Shown here piece by piece: positions 14,459 to 21,764 of a stretch of DNA of 47,210 nt. The notes below the pieces were generated by a model. It saw only the letters and a list, made by a program, of their open reading frames with translations, made no database searches and had not been told where the DNA came from. Made by a program: the position numbers and the translations under genes. Source of the DNA: a virus; IMG/VR virus record IMGVR_UViG_3300034073_002088, positions 1-47,210 of that record; one strand, 5' to 3'. The first letter of the stretch is position 1, and each line of letters opens with the position of its first letter.

Positions 14459-14527
14459 GGCTTGAGGCTCGCATCTAGCGGTCTCAAGCCATCCAACCAT
14501 CCCCTCGAGCGCGCCAAGCAGGGGATG
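14459..14527 (+). promoter_or_regulatory. Two leader hairpins, second covers the RBS
   Basis: GGCTTGAG (14459-14466) pairs with CTCAAGCC (14483-14490), and CATCCCCT (14498-14505) pairs with AGGGGATG (14520-14527). The second arm is the only Shine-Dalgarno candidate for ATG 14532, so translation of the first rightward early gene may be controlled by this hairpin, or an antiterminator may act here. Confidence 0.45.
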
Positions 14528-14531
14528 TTCA

Positions 14532-14834
14532 ATGCTAACCGAACAGCATCGGGTCGCATCTTATTTGCGACAACGGCCGGGCTATGTCCCGGAGATTGCA
14601 AGCGCCCTCAGTCTGCCACCTGAGATCGTTTACGCGGCCGTCAGACGGCTGTGCGAGCTCGGGATCGCAAAGGGCGTGATCGAGAGCGAGACCAGCGTCC
14701 GCTACGAACTGCGCCAGCCCGAAAAGCACAGCGACGACGCCGTTGCCAAGGCCGAGCGCGAGTGCAGCGATCTGGCAAAGCCCGGCGCCGTCAAACCCCT
14801 CGTGCCTGTGGAGGGGTTCTATGAACGTAGCTAA
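14532..14834 (+). CDS. Winged-helix protein, first rightward early gene
   Basis: A 100-aa protein with a winged-helix domain in its first 65 residues (HRVASYLRQRPGYVPEIASALSLPPEIVYAAVRRLCELGIAKGV). It is probably an early regulator. It overlaps the next gene by 14 nt. Confidence 0.6.
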   Translation: MLTEQHRVASYLRQRPGYVPEIASALSLPPEIVYAAVRRLCELGIAKGVIESETSVRYELRQPEKHSDDAVAKAERECSDLAKPGAVKPLVPVEGFYERS

Positions 14835-15663
14835 TGCGCGCGCCGTGATCGGCGGCAATGCCCCACCAGCCTCCGAAGTCCTCGACGAGCGCTCGCGCAC
14901 GCTCCAGGCGCGCGGATCGCAATGGGTGACGACGGTCCAACAGATTGAGACCCAGGCTCAGGCCGACGAGGCGGCGCTGCTGATCGAAGAGCTTTTCAAG
15001 CTCGAGAAGGAGATCGATGCGGCCCGCAAGGCCGAGGCAGACCCCGTCCACAAGGAATGGAAGGCGATCAATGCACGCTGGAAGAGGCTGGCCGAGCGAG
15101 CATCTGATACGGGCGCTGCTGTCAACCGTCTGCTCCAGCCCTACCTGTCCGAGATGCGCCGACGGCAACAACAGCAGGCCGAAGAGGCCCGCCGCAAAGC
15201 CGAAGAGGCGGCGCGCGAGGCCGAGCAGACGGCCGAGGCTGCCTACGAAGCATATGCGGACGCCCAAGAGAGGGGCGCGGCTGGACCTGAAGCAAACGTC
15301 CTCGCGGCCCTCGAGGACGCCAAAGCGGCACAAGCGGCGGCGCAGCAGGCTGATCGGGATGCCGAAGCTGCCGCGAACGCCAGGGCTGCAGCAGGCGGCT
15401 TGCCTGATGAGGATGGCAATCGGCGGAAGGTGAGGCTCCAGACGACGAAAAAGGTCGTCATGGACGTGCCAGCCAATTTCCCGCCGAAGGTCCAGGCGGT
15501 CGCTCTCAGCAAGATGGTGCCCTGGATCGTCGATCAGCTCGGCGTCAATGGCCTCGACGCGCTCAAGAACGAGATCGGGCGCCTCGTCAATCTGGCCCAC
15601 TCCAAGACCGGCGAGGTCGCACCGGGCTGCAAGGTCGTCGAGATCGAAAGGATCGTCAGATGA
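14821..15663 (+). CDS. Coiled-coil protein upstream of RecT
   Basis: 280 aa: a helical N-terminus, then a long Ala/Glu/Arg-rich coiled coil (about 115-215, RRRQQQQAEEARRKAEEAAREAEQ) and a C-terminal globular part (KKVVMDVPANFPPKVQAVALSKMVPWIVDQLGVNGLDALKNEIGRL). Genes of this kind are common next to recT/bet in phages. A role as recombination partner is inferred only from position; there is no visible exonuclease motif. Confidence 0.55.
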   Translation: MNVANARAVIGGNAPPASEVLDERSRTLQARGSQWVTTVQQIETQAQADEAALLIEELFKLEKEIDAARKAEADPVHKEWKAINARWKRLAERASDTGAAVNRLLQPYLSEMRRRQQQQAEEARRKAEEAAREAEQTAEAAYEAYADAQERGAAGPEANVLAALEDAKAAQAAAQQADRDAEAAANARAAAGGLPDEDGNRRKVRLQTTKKVVMDVPANFPPKVQAVALSKMVPWIVDQLGVNGLDALKNEIGRLVNLAHSKTGEVAPGCKVVEIERIVR

Positions 15664-16646
15664 GCAAGGCGCTCGTGACATTCGCGGGCTTCGAGTCGGA
15701 GCTTGCACAGCGGCAGGACGAGATATCGTCAATCCTGCCGCCGCACATATCCATCGACAGATTCCGCAACACCGCGATCATCGCATGCAAGCAGGAGCCG
15801 CGCCTGCTGACGGTCGAACGCCGGTCGCTGCATCAGGCGATCACGGAGGCAGCCGAGGACGGGCTGCATCCCGATGGACGCGAGGGCGCCATCGTTATCT
15901 TCGGCAACGAGGCGCAATGGACGCCGATGCTCTACGGCCTGCGCAAGCGGGCGATGGAGCTTGCCGGGATGATCCTCTCCGCCGAGGTCGTCCACGAGGG
16001 CGACCACTTCGTCTGGCATCAGGGCGATGATCCACGCCTCGAGCATGTCCCGGCGAAGCTCGGCACGGATCGCGGCCAGATGATCGGGGCTTACGCCATC
16101 TTCCGCAAGGACGGCGCGATCATCCATCGCGAGGTGATGGACAGGACTCAGATAGAGGCGGTCCGCAACACGAACCGGAAATGGTCCTCGTCGATTATGT
16201 GGACCAAGTTCGCCGGAGAGGCGTGGCGCAAGACGGTCGTTCGCCGCGCGGTGAAGACGGTCCCATGCGTTCCCGAGCTCGAGCGGATCATAGAGCGCGA
16301 GGACCGGCAGTTCGCATTCGCCCCCGCGAGATCGAAGCCCGAGCGGAAGGAGGCCGCGGTCCCGCCGCACGATTCGGACGGCGTGATCATCGACGTAGAG
16401 GATATCGCCGACGACGGCTCGGAGATGATCATCGAGCAGCCCAGCGCGAAGCCGGTCAAGAAGCCCAGCGCGCCCGCCTCGCCGCTCGAACGACTGTCGG
16501 CAGCATGCAAGGCCGCGACATCAATCACCGAGATCAACGCCGCATGGGCTGACCACGAGAAGGAGATCGCGCCAGCGGATCACGACAAGGCGGTCGCCAT
16601 ATTCGAGGTCGCGTTCGAGCGGGTCGTCGGGGGCCGCAATGGCTGA
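15660..16646 (+). CDS. recT: RecT-family single-strand annealing protein
   Basis: 328 aa with RecT hallmarks: LTVERRSLHQAITEAAEDGLHPDGREGAIVIFGNEAQWTPM early on, then YGLRKRAMELAGMILSAEVVHEGDHF, and a Trp-rich KWSSSIMWTKFAGEAWRKTVVRRAVKTVP in the core. The C-terminus is variable and acidic. It would anneal complementary strands for recombination and circularisation of phage DNA. No RecE-like exonuclease is seen beside it. Confidence 0.9.
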   Translation: MSKALVTFAGFESELAQRQDEISSILPPHISIDRFRNTAIIACKQEPRLLTVERRSLHQAITEAAEDGLHPDGREGAIVIFGNEAQWTPMLYGLRKRAMELAGMILSAEVVHEGDHFVWHQGDDPRLEHVPAKLGTDRGQMIGAYAIFRKDGAIIHREVMDRTQIEAVRNTNRKWSSSIMWTKFAGEAWRKTVVRRAVKTVPCVPELERIIEREDRQFAFAPARSKPERKEAAVPPHDSDGVIIDVEDIADDGSEMIIEQPSAKPVKKPSAPASPLERLSAACKAATSITEINAAWADHEKEIAPADHDKAVAIFEVAFERVVGGRNG

Positions 16647-17061
16647 AGAGATCGTTGTGCGCAGCCAGCAGGGCGTCCTCGTGCCGGTCGACGACGAGGG
16701 CGAGAGCGCCATCATCAATCTCGACGGCAAAGAGGTGATGGCCCGGCTCTGGCTGGCCCGCAGCCTCAAGCACAACCGGTGGGCGCACAAGCTCTTCGCC
16801 CTCGTCGCCGATAACCACCCGTTCTTGCAGACGCCCCAGGCGGTCAAGACGGACATCAAGCTGCGGCTCGGCATGTTCGATCCGGTGATCACGGCAAGCG
16901 GCAAGCTCGTCTACGTCATGCACTCAACGTCGTTCGCCGCGATGGATCAGCAGGAGTTCCAGACGTTTATCGAGGGAGCGGAGCGGGTCATCTGCAAGGA
17001 CCTGCTGCCAGGGATCACGAGCGATGAAATCGCAATGGAGATCATGAGGTTTTTGCGATGA
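16639..17061 (+). CDS. DUF1367-like phage protein
   Basis: 140 aa. The pattern LWLARSLKHNRWAHKLFALVADNHPF followed by IKLRLGMFDPVITASGKLVYVMHSTSFAAMDQQEFQTFIEGAERVI resembles DUF1367-type proteins found near recombination genes in lambdoid phages. Function unknown. It overlaps recT by 8 nt and the next gene by 4 nt. Confidence 0.6.
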   Translation: MAEEIVVRSQQGVLVPVDDEGESAIINLDGKEVMARLWLARSLKHNRWAHKLFALVADNHPFLQTPQAVKTDIKLRLGMFDPVITASGKLVYVMHSTSFAAMDQQEFQTFIEGAERVICKDLLPGITSDEIAMEIMRFLR

Positions 17062-17312
17062 CGAAGCGACAAATGCGCAGGCCCGCGATGAGGGACTACA
17101 CCGACGAGGAGCGCACCGCGCTCTGGAAATCGATCCAACGGACAATCGAGGGCCATCGCCACGACGAGGTCATCCGCGCCCTGATCTTGCTCGCGTGTTT
17201 CCACAGTTTCGCGCCGCACCGCACCGTCCAGGACGTCGAGTTCCACATCCACAACAAGGTCGACGACGCGATCCGGAAGATGTCGGCGCCATCCCATGCT
17301 CTCATCCACTAA
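17058..17312 (+). CDS. Hypothetical 84-aa protein
   Basis: ATGA overlap with the previous gene and overlap with the next support it as part of the operon. It is helical, with a His/Phe-rich middle (LLACFHSFAPHRTVQDVEFHIHNKV). No family recognised. Confidence 0.5.
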   Translation: MTKRQMRRPAMRDYTDEERTALWKSIQRTIEGHRHDEVIRALILLACFHSFAPHRTVQDVEFHIHNKVDDAIRKMSAPSHALIH

Positions 17313-17694
17313 GAACCCGCGCGCCCGTGATCGGGCGTACCTCACCGCACTGCACGAGATGGTCTGCGTGACGTGCGGCAGCAGCCAGAACATCGAAGCG
17401 GCGCACATCCGCGTGACCCGCATCGATTGGACTAAGGCGACAGGCATCCGCACAGGAGCCGGAGGCGCCGAGAAGCCGAGTGACGCCTGGGCGGTGCCGC
17501 TCTGCTCCTCATGCCATCGCGAAGGCCCCGATGCCGAGCACCGGGTCGGGACCATCGCCTTCTGGAAATCGCGCGGGCTCGATCCGCACGAAATCGCAAG
17601 TGAGTTGTATCGAGCGTTCCTGCGTGGGGGAGCACGGGCGATGGCATCGTCAATGCTCAGGATCAGGACTTTCGGGACAAGGGGCAAGCCGTGA
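17296..17694 (+). CDS. HNH-type nuclease-like protein (DUF968/NinG-like)
   Basis: 132 aa with CVTCG near residues 24-28, an IEAAHIRV His (about 38) and CSSCHREG near 72-79 followed by EHRVGTIAFWKSRGLDP. This spacing matches zinc-binding HNH proteins of phage nin-like regions that assist recombination. The catalytic His pattern is AAHIR rather than DHI. Overlap of 17 nt with the upstream gene. Confidence 0.7.
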   Translation: MLSSTKNPRARDRAYLTALHEMVCVTCGSSQNIEAAHIRVTRIDWTKATGIRTGAGGAEKPSDAWAVPLCSSCHREGPDAEHRVGTIAFWKSRGLDPHEIASELYRAFLRGGARAMASSMLRIRTFGTRGKP

Positions 17695-17807
17695 AGGCGC
17701 TCAACTCAATCATCGCATGGGTCGTCATGCTGGCGACAGTGAGCTTCATCGCGACGTTGATCGGCACGGGCGGGGCGATCCTGGCGCACATCGGGGGCGG
17801 GCAATGA
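17691..17807 (+). CDS. Small single-pass membrane protein (38 aa)
   Basis: GTG 17691 overlaps the upstream TGA as GTGA, and its stop overlaps the next ATG as ATGA, so it is embedded in an overlapping operon. The peptide MKALNSIIAWVVMLATVSF continues as a hydrophobic helix of about 28 residues with a Gly-rich end. Function unknown. Confidence 0.55.
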   Translation: MKALNSIIAWVVMLATVSFIATLIGTGGAILAHIGGGQ

Positions 17808-18037
17808 CGAAGCAGCAGCGGCGTATGCTCTCGATCATCGACGAGCGGATCAGGGCGGATGGCGTGTCGCCGTCGTTCGAGGAGCTGCGCCAGGGCATGG
17901 GTCTGGCGAGCAAGTCTGCGGTGCATCGCATTCTCGGCGCCCTCGAGCGCGAGGGTCACATCTCTCGCAGCAAGTACTTTGCGCGAGCGATCCGCATCAA
18001 CCACCAGTCCTGCCCGCATTGCGGCGGCGCGATCTAG
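17804..18037 (+). CDS. Stand-alone LexA-like winged-helix protein
   Basis: 77 aa matching the LexA N-terminal domain: RRMLSIIDERIRADGVSPSFEELRQGMGLASKSAVHRILGALEREGHI. There is no peptidase domain; instead it ends CPHCGG, half of a zinc knuckle. It could bind SOS-box-like sites without being cleavable, modulating host or phage LexA-type promoters. Confidence 0.65.
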   Translation: MTKQQRRMLSIIDERIRADGVSPSFEELRQGMGLASKSAVHRILGALEREGHISRSKYFARAIRINHQSCPHCGGAI

Positions 18038-18045
18038 GGGGCGCC

Positions 18046-18282
18046 ATGTCGGGCATCAAGATCACCAACACCCCATCGCACGGTGACGTCGAGAACTGGA
18101 TCGCCGCCTCGGCGGTCAAGGTCGGGGATCGCGTCAAGATTCCCAGCAGGTCGGCTAACCCGATGCGCGGGAAGCAAGGAGTCGTAGTCAGAGTTGCACG
18201 TGGCGTTGTCAGCGTTGTGTTCCCGGAGTCGGACAAAATCGAACGCTTTCAAGCCCGGAGCATCATCCGTGTCGACCAATAG
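18046..18282 (+). CDS. KOW/SH3-like small protein
   Basis: 78 aa from ATG 18046. The segment VKVGDRVKIPSRSANPMRGKQGVVVRVARGVVSVVFPE has the shape of a KOW motif, found in NusG/ribosomal proteins and phage antitermination factors. Function inferred only at fold level. Confidence 0.5.
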   Translation: MSGIKITNTPSHGDVENWIAASAVKVGDRVKIPSRSANPMRGKQGVVVRVARGVVSVVFPESDKIERFQARSIIRVDQ

Positions 18283-18550
18283 AGATACCGTCAAAGAGGT
18301 TCTGCGCTCGGCCTTCGAGCGCATCAAGCGATGCCGATCCAAGGCCATCGCGGCCGCCATCGTGACGCGCACCGCCGAGCAGCCAGGGGACGTATTCGAT
18401 CCATCCTACCTGCGCAGCATCGGACCGGCAGATGCCGACAAGGCGGGCGAATGGTCGGCGGAGATCGCAGCGTTGCGCGCCGAGCGGGCGGTGATCGCCC
18501 AGCGCATCGCGGCGCTGCAGCACGCAATCGACAGGACAGCACGGGCATGA
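18269..18550 (+). CDS. Hypothetical 93-aa helical protein
   Basis: GTG 18269 with GGAG 9 nt upstream, overlapping its neighbours on both sides. Basic N-terminal helix (VKEVLRSAFERIKRCRSKAI), then a helical C-terminus (SAEIAALRAERAVIAQRIAALQHAIDR). No family recognised. Confidence 0.45.
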   Translation: MSTNRDTVKEVLRSAFERIKRCRSKAIAAAIVTRTAEQPGDVFDPSYLRSIGPADADKAGEWSAEIAALRAERAVIAQRIAALQHAIDRTARA

Positions 18551-18996
18551 GCTGGGGAGAGCACATCATGAGCCTTGCAGCCCACGTCGCGAGCAAGTCG
18601 AAGGACAGCACGAAGGTCGGCGCCGTCCTTGTGGGCGATGGCAACGTCGTGATCCTGACGGCCTACAACGGCCCGCCTCGCGGCGTTGCGGACACCCCGG
18701 ACAGGTTCGAGCGTCCGGCGAAGTATCTCTTCGCCAGCCATGCGGAGGCGAACCTGATTGCCTTCGCGGCTCGCGAGGGCGTCAGGACGGCAGGCAAGGC
18801 CGTCTACTGCACGCACCACCCGTGCTCGTCATGCGCCCGCACGATGATCCAGGCGGGCATCGCTCGCATCCATGTCGGCAACGGCACCACGCGCATGCCG
18901 CCAGAGGAGTTCGACGCGGCTCGGCTCATGTTCGGCGAGGCAGGCGTCCCGGTCGTCTTGCATGAGCCGGACGTGCGGATCGTCGAGGACGGATAA
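18547..18996 (+). CDS. dCMP/CMP deaminase
   Basis: 149 aa with the zinc deaminase signature: HAEANLIAFAAREG (zinc His and catalytic Glu) and THHPCSSCARTMIQAGI (PCxxC). KVGAVLVGDGNVVILTAYNGPPRG is typical of deoxycytidylate deaminases. It would convert dCMP to dUMP for dTMP synthesis; with the DfrB-like gene at 21086 it suggests the phage supports thymidylate supply. Confidence 0.9.
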   Translation: MSWGEHIMSLAAHVASKSKDSTKVGAVLVGDGNVVILTAYNGPPRGVADTPDRFERPAKYLFASHAEANLIAFAAREGVRTAGKAVYCTHHPCSSCARTMIQAGIARIHVGNGTTRMPPEEFDAARLMFGEAGVPVVLHEPDVRIVEDG

Positions 18997-19017
18997 CAAG
19001 CAGCAGCGAACGAGACG

Positions 19018-19231
19018 GCTCGGCCTGCCTGTCCCTTGAAACCCTCCCCGGAGGTGCCGAGCCCCACCGAACGACCGGCCTAGGACCACCTGAAACCCTG
19101 GATCGGTGTGCCGGTCGCCACCACCAACAGAAAGCTCGGCCTGCGGGCATATGAAACCCTTCGAAACTGTGCCGAGCCCCACCGAACGACCGGCCTGTAC
19201 TTGCTTGAAACCCTACACCGAGCTGCCGGTC
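19018..19231 (+). ncRNA. Tandem dual-spacer hairpin array, cluster 1 (4 units)
   Basis: Units: 19018-19062, 19073-19116, 19134-19177, 19188-19231. Each is arm, CT, 9-nt variable (10 in the first), TGAAACCCT, 9-nt variable, T, complementary arm. Arms alternate GCTCGGC/GCCGAGC and GACCGGC/GCCGGTC. Linkers are conserved: CCCACCGAAC after the first type, a 17-nt GCCACCACCAACAGAAA after the second. Compensatory arm changes argue for a folded RNA. The layout fits a TIGR array (tandem interspaced guide RNA) with two 9-nt spacers per guide. The last unit is followed by GCCCTTCTTG and the ribosome binding site of the next gene. Confidence 0.8.
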
Positions 19232-19260
19232 GCCCTTCTTGAACCAACGAGGAAATCAAC

Positions 19261-19851
19261 ATGAAACCGACCACGAACCCGTCCGAAGTCCTGTCGAGCC
19301 TCATCGCGAAGCATCTGGCGATCCAGCCACAAGAGGACGCGGCCATCGCGTCTCGTGTTGCAGCGGAGATGATCGGCGACGTGACCCTAACCCGGTGGGC
19401 GCTCGAGGCATTCGTCATGGAGCGGCTGAACCGCATCGAACGGGATCATCGCCGTGATGCAATCGTGGCTGCCCGTGACGGCATGACAGCAGCGCCACGC
19501 GAGATCGCTCGGCGTCGACAAGAGGCGATACTGCGCGGCCAGATGGAGGCCACGCGAGGGCGTGTTGCGGAGCGGGCCAAGATTCTCCGCGAATACGGCC
19601 CGTACTTGATGATGGCATTCGACGGTGCCCCGCTCTACGGCATGACGCGCGACCAAGTCCTCGACATTGCCAGCCGCCGCGAGACCGTTGGGCGCACCTA
19701 CCAGCAGCAGGCCGGGTATCTGCGGGACATCGCGATCAGGCTCGGCAGCGATCAGACCGTTGCCGATGCTTGGACCGAGGCCGATCTGGCGCGGCTGTAC
19801 GTGAGGAAATTCCAAGGCGGGGAAGCGCCATTGCTTCAGGCTGCGGAGTAG
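19261..19851 (+). CDS. Unknown 196-aa protein between the two arrays
   Basis: ATG 19261 with GAGGA upstream. Entirely helical, charged sequence (ERLNRIERDHRRDAIVAARDGM; EIARRRQEAILRGQMEATRGRVAERAKIL), then a globular C-terminus (GRTYQQQAGYLRDIAIRLG). Its start ATGAAACCG resembles the array core TGAAACCCT, perhaps by chance. It lies between the two hairpin clusters and upstream of the Nop-domain gene, so it may be an accessory protein of that system or a passenger. No family recognised. Confidence 0.55.
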   Translation: MKPTTNPSEVLSSLIAKHLAIQPQEDAAIASRVAAEMIGDVTLTRWALEAFVMERLNRIERDHRRDAIVAARDGMTAAPREIARRRQEAILRGQMEATRGRVAERAKILREYGPYLMMAFDGAPLYGMTRDQVLDIASRRETVGRTYQQQAGYLRDIAIRLGSDQTVADAWTEADLARLYVRKFQGGEAPLLQAAE

Positions 19852-19857
19852 CAGAAC

Positions 19858-20124
19858 CGGGCGGCCCGGAACATCGTGAAAACCTGAATGCGTCTGCCGC
19901 CCGTCCTCAAAGCTCGGCCTGCCCGCACGTGAAACACTCTATCGCGGTGCCGAGCCCCACCAAACGACCGGCCTGTACCAGTATGAAACCCTTTATCGTC
20001 TTGCCGGTCGCCACCACCAAAAGAAAGCTCGGCCTGGACCAACGTGAAACCCTAACCGTCGCTGCCGAGCCCCACCAAACGACCGGCCTGATGCCACTTG
20101 AAACCCTGAGATGCCGTGCCGGTC
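19858..20124 (+). ncRNA. Tandem dual-spacer hairpin array, cluster 2 (5 units)
   Basis: Units: 19859-19902, 19912-19955, 19966-20009, 20027-20070, 20081-20124. The pattern equals cluster 1. The first unit has a third arm pair GGGCGGC/GCCGCCC, CC instead of CT and core TGAAAACCT; the second has TGAAACACT. All spacers differ from each other and from cluster 1. The cluster starts 7 nt after the stop of the 196-aa gene and ends 24 nt before the Nop-domain gene, so array and mRNA are probably one transcript. Confidence 0.8.
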
Positions 20125-20148
20125 GCCCTTCTCCAACAAGGAACCCAA

Positions 20149-21066
20149 ATGGACCACATCAACGCCACCATCACAGCGATGGCCGACCTTGCCCGTGAGC
20201 GTAACATTCTGATCAAGCACACAACGGCCAGCTCGAACAGGATCACAGCCGTGTGTCGCGGCTTCATCCTGAACGAGAATCCCGCGCTCGCAGCCGCATC
20301 GGTCATCACGCAGGACATGACCGACAAGCAAAAAGCCAAAGCCATGAAGGTCCGCGAGAAGATCAAGACGATGGCGCTGGCAATGGCCGAGCGGATCAAG
20401 AAGGGCAGCAAGGAAGGCGGAGACGGGCACGCTCGGGCCGCCATCGACATCATCGCGCGCAACATCAACGACGTTGCCAAGAAACGCGAGCGGATCGACG
20501 CGGACATAGGACGGCTCGCGAAGACGTTGCCAATTGCGCCGTGGGTCGACACCGTGACGGGATTCTCCCACACGCAGGCGGGTCTGATCCTGGCCGAAAC
20601 TGGCAACCTCTCGAATTACGCCACGCCGTCGCGCGTCTGGAAGCGCATGGGGCTCGCGGTGCTCAACGGTGCTGCGCAACGGCGTATCAAGGGTGACGAT
20701 GCGATCCCCCAAGGCTACGTCCCGCGCCGCCGCGCCGTGATGTACATGATCGAGGACACCGTCCTGCGGCTATCGATCACCGGGGAAAAGGAAGACCAGC
20801 CGCGCGCGTCCATCAATGAGTTTGGCGACATCTACATGCGCGAGAGGGCCAAGCGTGAGGCGCGCATCGCTGCTGGCGAGAAGCTCTGGAAGGGCGCCCA
20901 CTATCAAGCGCGCCGCATCATGGGCAAGGAATTGCTTCGGCAGATGTGGGTGGAGTGGCGCCGCCGCGTCGACATGATCGACGACATTGAGCAGCAGGAC
21001 CCCTGGGCGGACGTGCGCTTCATGCAGCGCGAGACGGCGGTCAGGCATCAGGAGGTCGCGGCTTAA
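20149..21066 (+). CDS. Nop/IS110-C-terminal-like protein (TasA-type candidate)
   Basis: 305 aa from ATG 20149 (AAGGA upstream). Residues about 1-127 are helical with a charged coiled coil ([26 protein letters not shown]). Residues about 128-205 look like the Nop domain or IS110 transposase C-terminal (Transposase_20) domain: [40 protein letters not shown] and then [14 protein letters not shown] basic helical end follows. There are no RuvC, DEDD or HNH motifs. In TIGR-Tas systems the Nop domain holds a dual-spacer guide RNA, as in box C/D snoRNPs; a nuclease-less form would bind but not cut. Position right after the arrays supports this. An IS110-derived protein is the alternative. Confidence 0.7.
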   Translation: MDHINATITAMADLARERNILIKHTTASSNRITAVCRGFILNENPALAAASVITQDMTDKQKAKAMKVREKIKTMALAMAERIKKGSKEGGDGHARAAIDIIARNINDVAKKRERIDADIGRLAKTLPIAPWVDTVTGFSHTQAGLILAETGNLSNYATPSRVWKRMGLAVLNGAAQRRIKGDDAIPQGYVPRRRAVMYMIEDTVLRLSITGEKEDQPRASINEFGDIYMRERAKREARIAAGEKLWKGAHYQARRIMGKELLRQMWVEWRRRVDMIDDIEQQDPWADVRFMQRETAVRHQEVAA

Positions 21067-21085
21067 AGCTGCGTCGGGGGATATC

Positions 21086-21448
21086 ATGGAAGACAGAAAG
21101 ACGTTCCAGCAGGCCTGCGAAGAAATCGTCGTCGCCATGCAAACCGCAAACATGGATAGCGCGCACGGCCTCGTGCTCAAGAGCCACCACGACTATTGGT
21201 GGCGGAAGACGTTGTCGGCCATGCAGGAACTTGAGGCGGAGAAGGCATTCTGGCTATCGGGCGAGGGCAGGAAATTCGCGCTCGGCCAGCGCGTCCGCAA
21301 GACGAAGGGCTCGTCCTGGCATGGCCGCGTCGTCGGCGTCTATTCGACGGAACTGACGCCAGTCGGCTATGCGGTCGAGAGCGAGCGCGAACCTGGGTCG
21401 GTGCAGATATATCCAGAAGCAGCGCTGGAGGCGGTCGATGCGCGTTGA
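21086..21448 (+). CDS. DfrB (R67)-like type II dihydrofolate reductase with N-terminal extension
   Basis: Residues 62-120 closely match R67 [41 protein letters not shown] and PGSVQIYP. The active-site residues Lys32, Gln67, Ile68 and Tyr69 of R67 correspond to Lys72, Gln107, Ile108 and Tyr109, and core Trp38 to Trp78. R67 is a 78-aa homotetramer that makes tetrahydrofolate and resists trimethoprim. Here a 60-residue helical extension (with a Cys and two Trp) precedes the SH3-like domain. It would support thymidylate synthesis beside the dCMP deaminase. Start ATG 21086 with GGGGG upstream. Confidence 0.85.
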   Translation: MEDRKTFQQACEEIVVAMQTANMDSAHGLVLKSHHDYWWRKTLSAMQELEAEKAFWLSGEGRKFALGQRVRKTKGSSWHGRVVGVYSTELTPVGYAVESEREPGSVQIYPEAALEAVDAR

Positions 21449-21644
21449 TCTGGAGCCCAGCCTTGAGGAGCGCGCCGCCAATTGGCTCGCCGATCTAGCA
21501 ATCGCAACTGTTGCAAAGGCGGAGCGCGATGCGTGCGCGGCCATCGCTGACGATGCGGCGGCCTTCCTTTCTGATCGCGGCGAGCACGCCTTGGCGGTCG
21601 TCGCCAAGGGCATTGCCGAGCAAATCAGAAAGCGCGCGAAGTAG
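21438..21644 (+). CDS. Small helical 68-aa protein
   Basis: ATG 21438 overlaps the end of the DfrB-like gene. Ala/Glu-rich helical protein ([39 protein letters not shown]), followed closely by a hairpin. It contains a near-operator sequence (21502-21516), probably by chance. Function unknown. Confidence 0.5.
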   Translation: MRVDLEPSLEERAANWLADLAIATVAKAERDACAAIADDAAAFLSDRGEHALAVVAKGIAEQIRKRAK

Positions 21645-21651
21645 GTTCCAG

Positions 21652-21738
21652 CCCCTGCAACGGGGCTGGCTTCTGGGGCCGTAGGGCGCATCTGGCGGCC
21701 CCTGCCCGGCGGGCGTCATGCGCGGCGACCCGCCGGGC
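21652..21738 (+). promoter_or_regulatory. Two strong hairpins before the ATP-grasp gene
   Basis: CCAGCCCC and GGGGCTGG form an 8-bp stem around TGCAAC at about 21652-21673. GCCCGGCGGG and CCCGCCGGGC form a 10-bp perfect stem at about 21703-21738. No U-tract follows either, so they are more likely RNA processing or stability elements than terminators. Confidence 0.4.
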
Positions 21739-21764
21739 CAACTCAAGCGCAAAAGGAGAGAGAC

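Noticed and set aside
19018-20124. CRISPR array interpretation of the hairpin units
   Set aside because: Units have paired arms with variable segments inside the loop, two kinds of arms and 9-nt variable parts; there is no constant 25-36 nt repeat with 30-nt spacers and no cas gene.
20149-21066. IS110-family insertion sequence
   Set aside because: The N-terminal DEDD/RuvC-like catalytic domain is absent and there are no element ends or target duplications; only the C-terminal-like domain is shared.
21502-21516. Operator-like TCGCA-N5-TGCAA
   Set aside because: It lies in the middle of a coding sequence with no promoter features; probably chance or a codon-usage effect.
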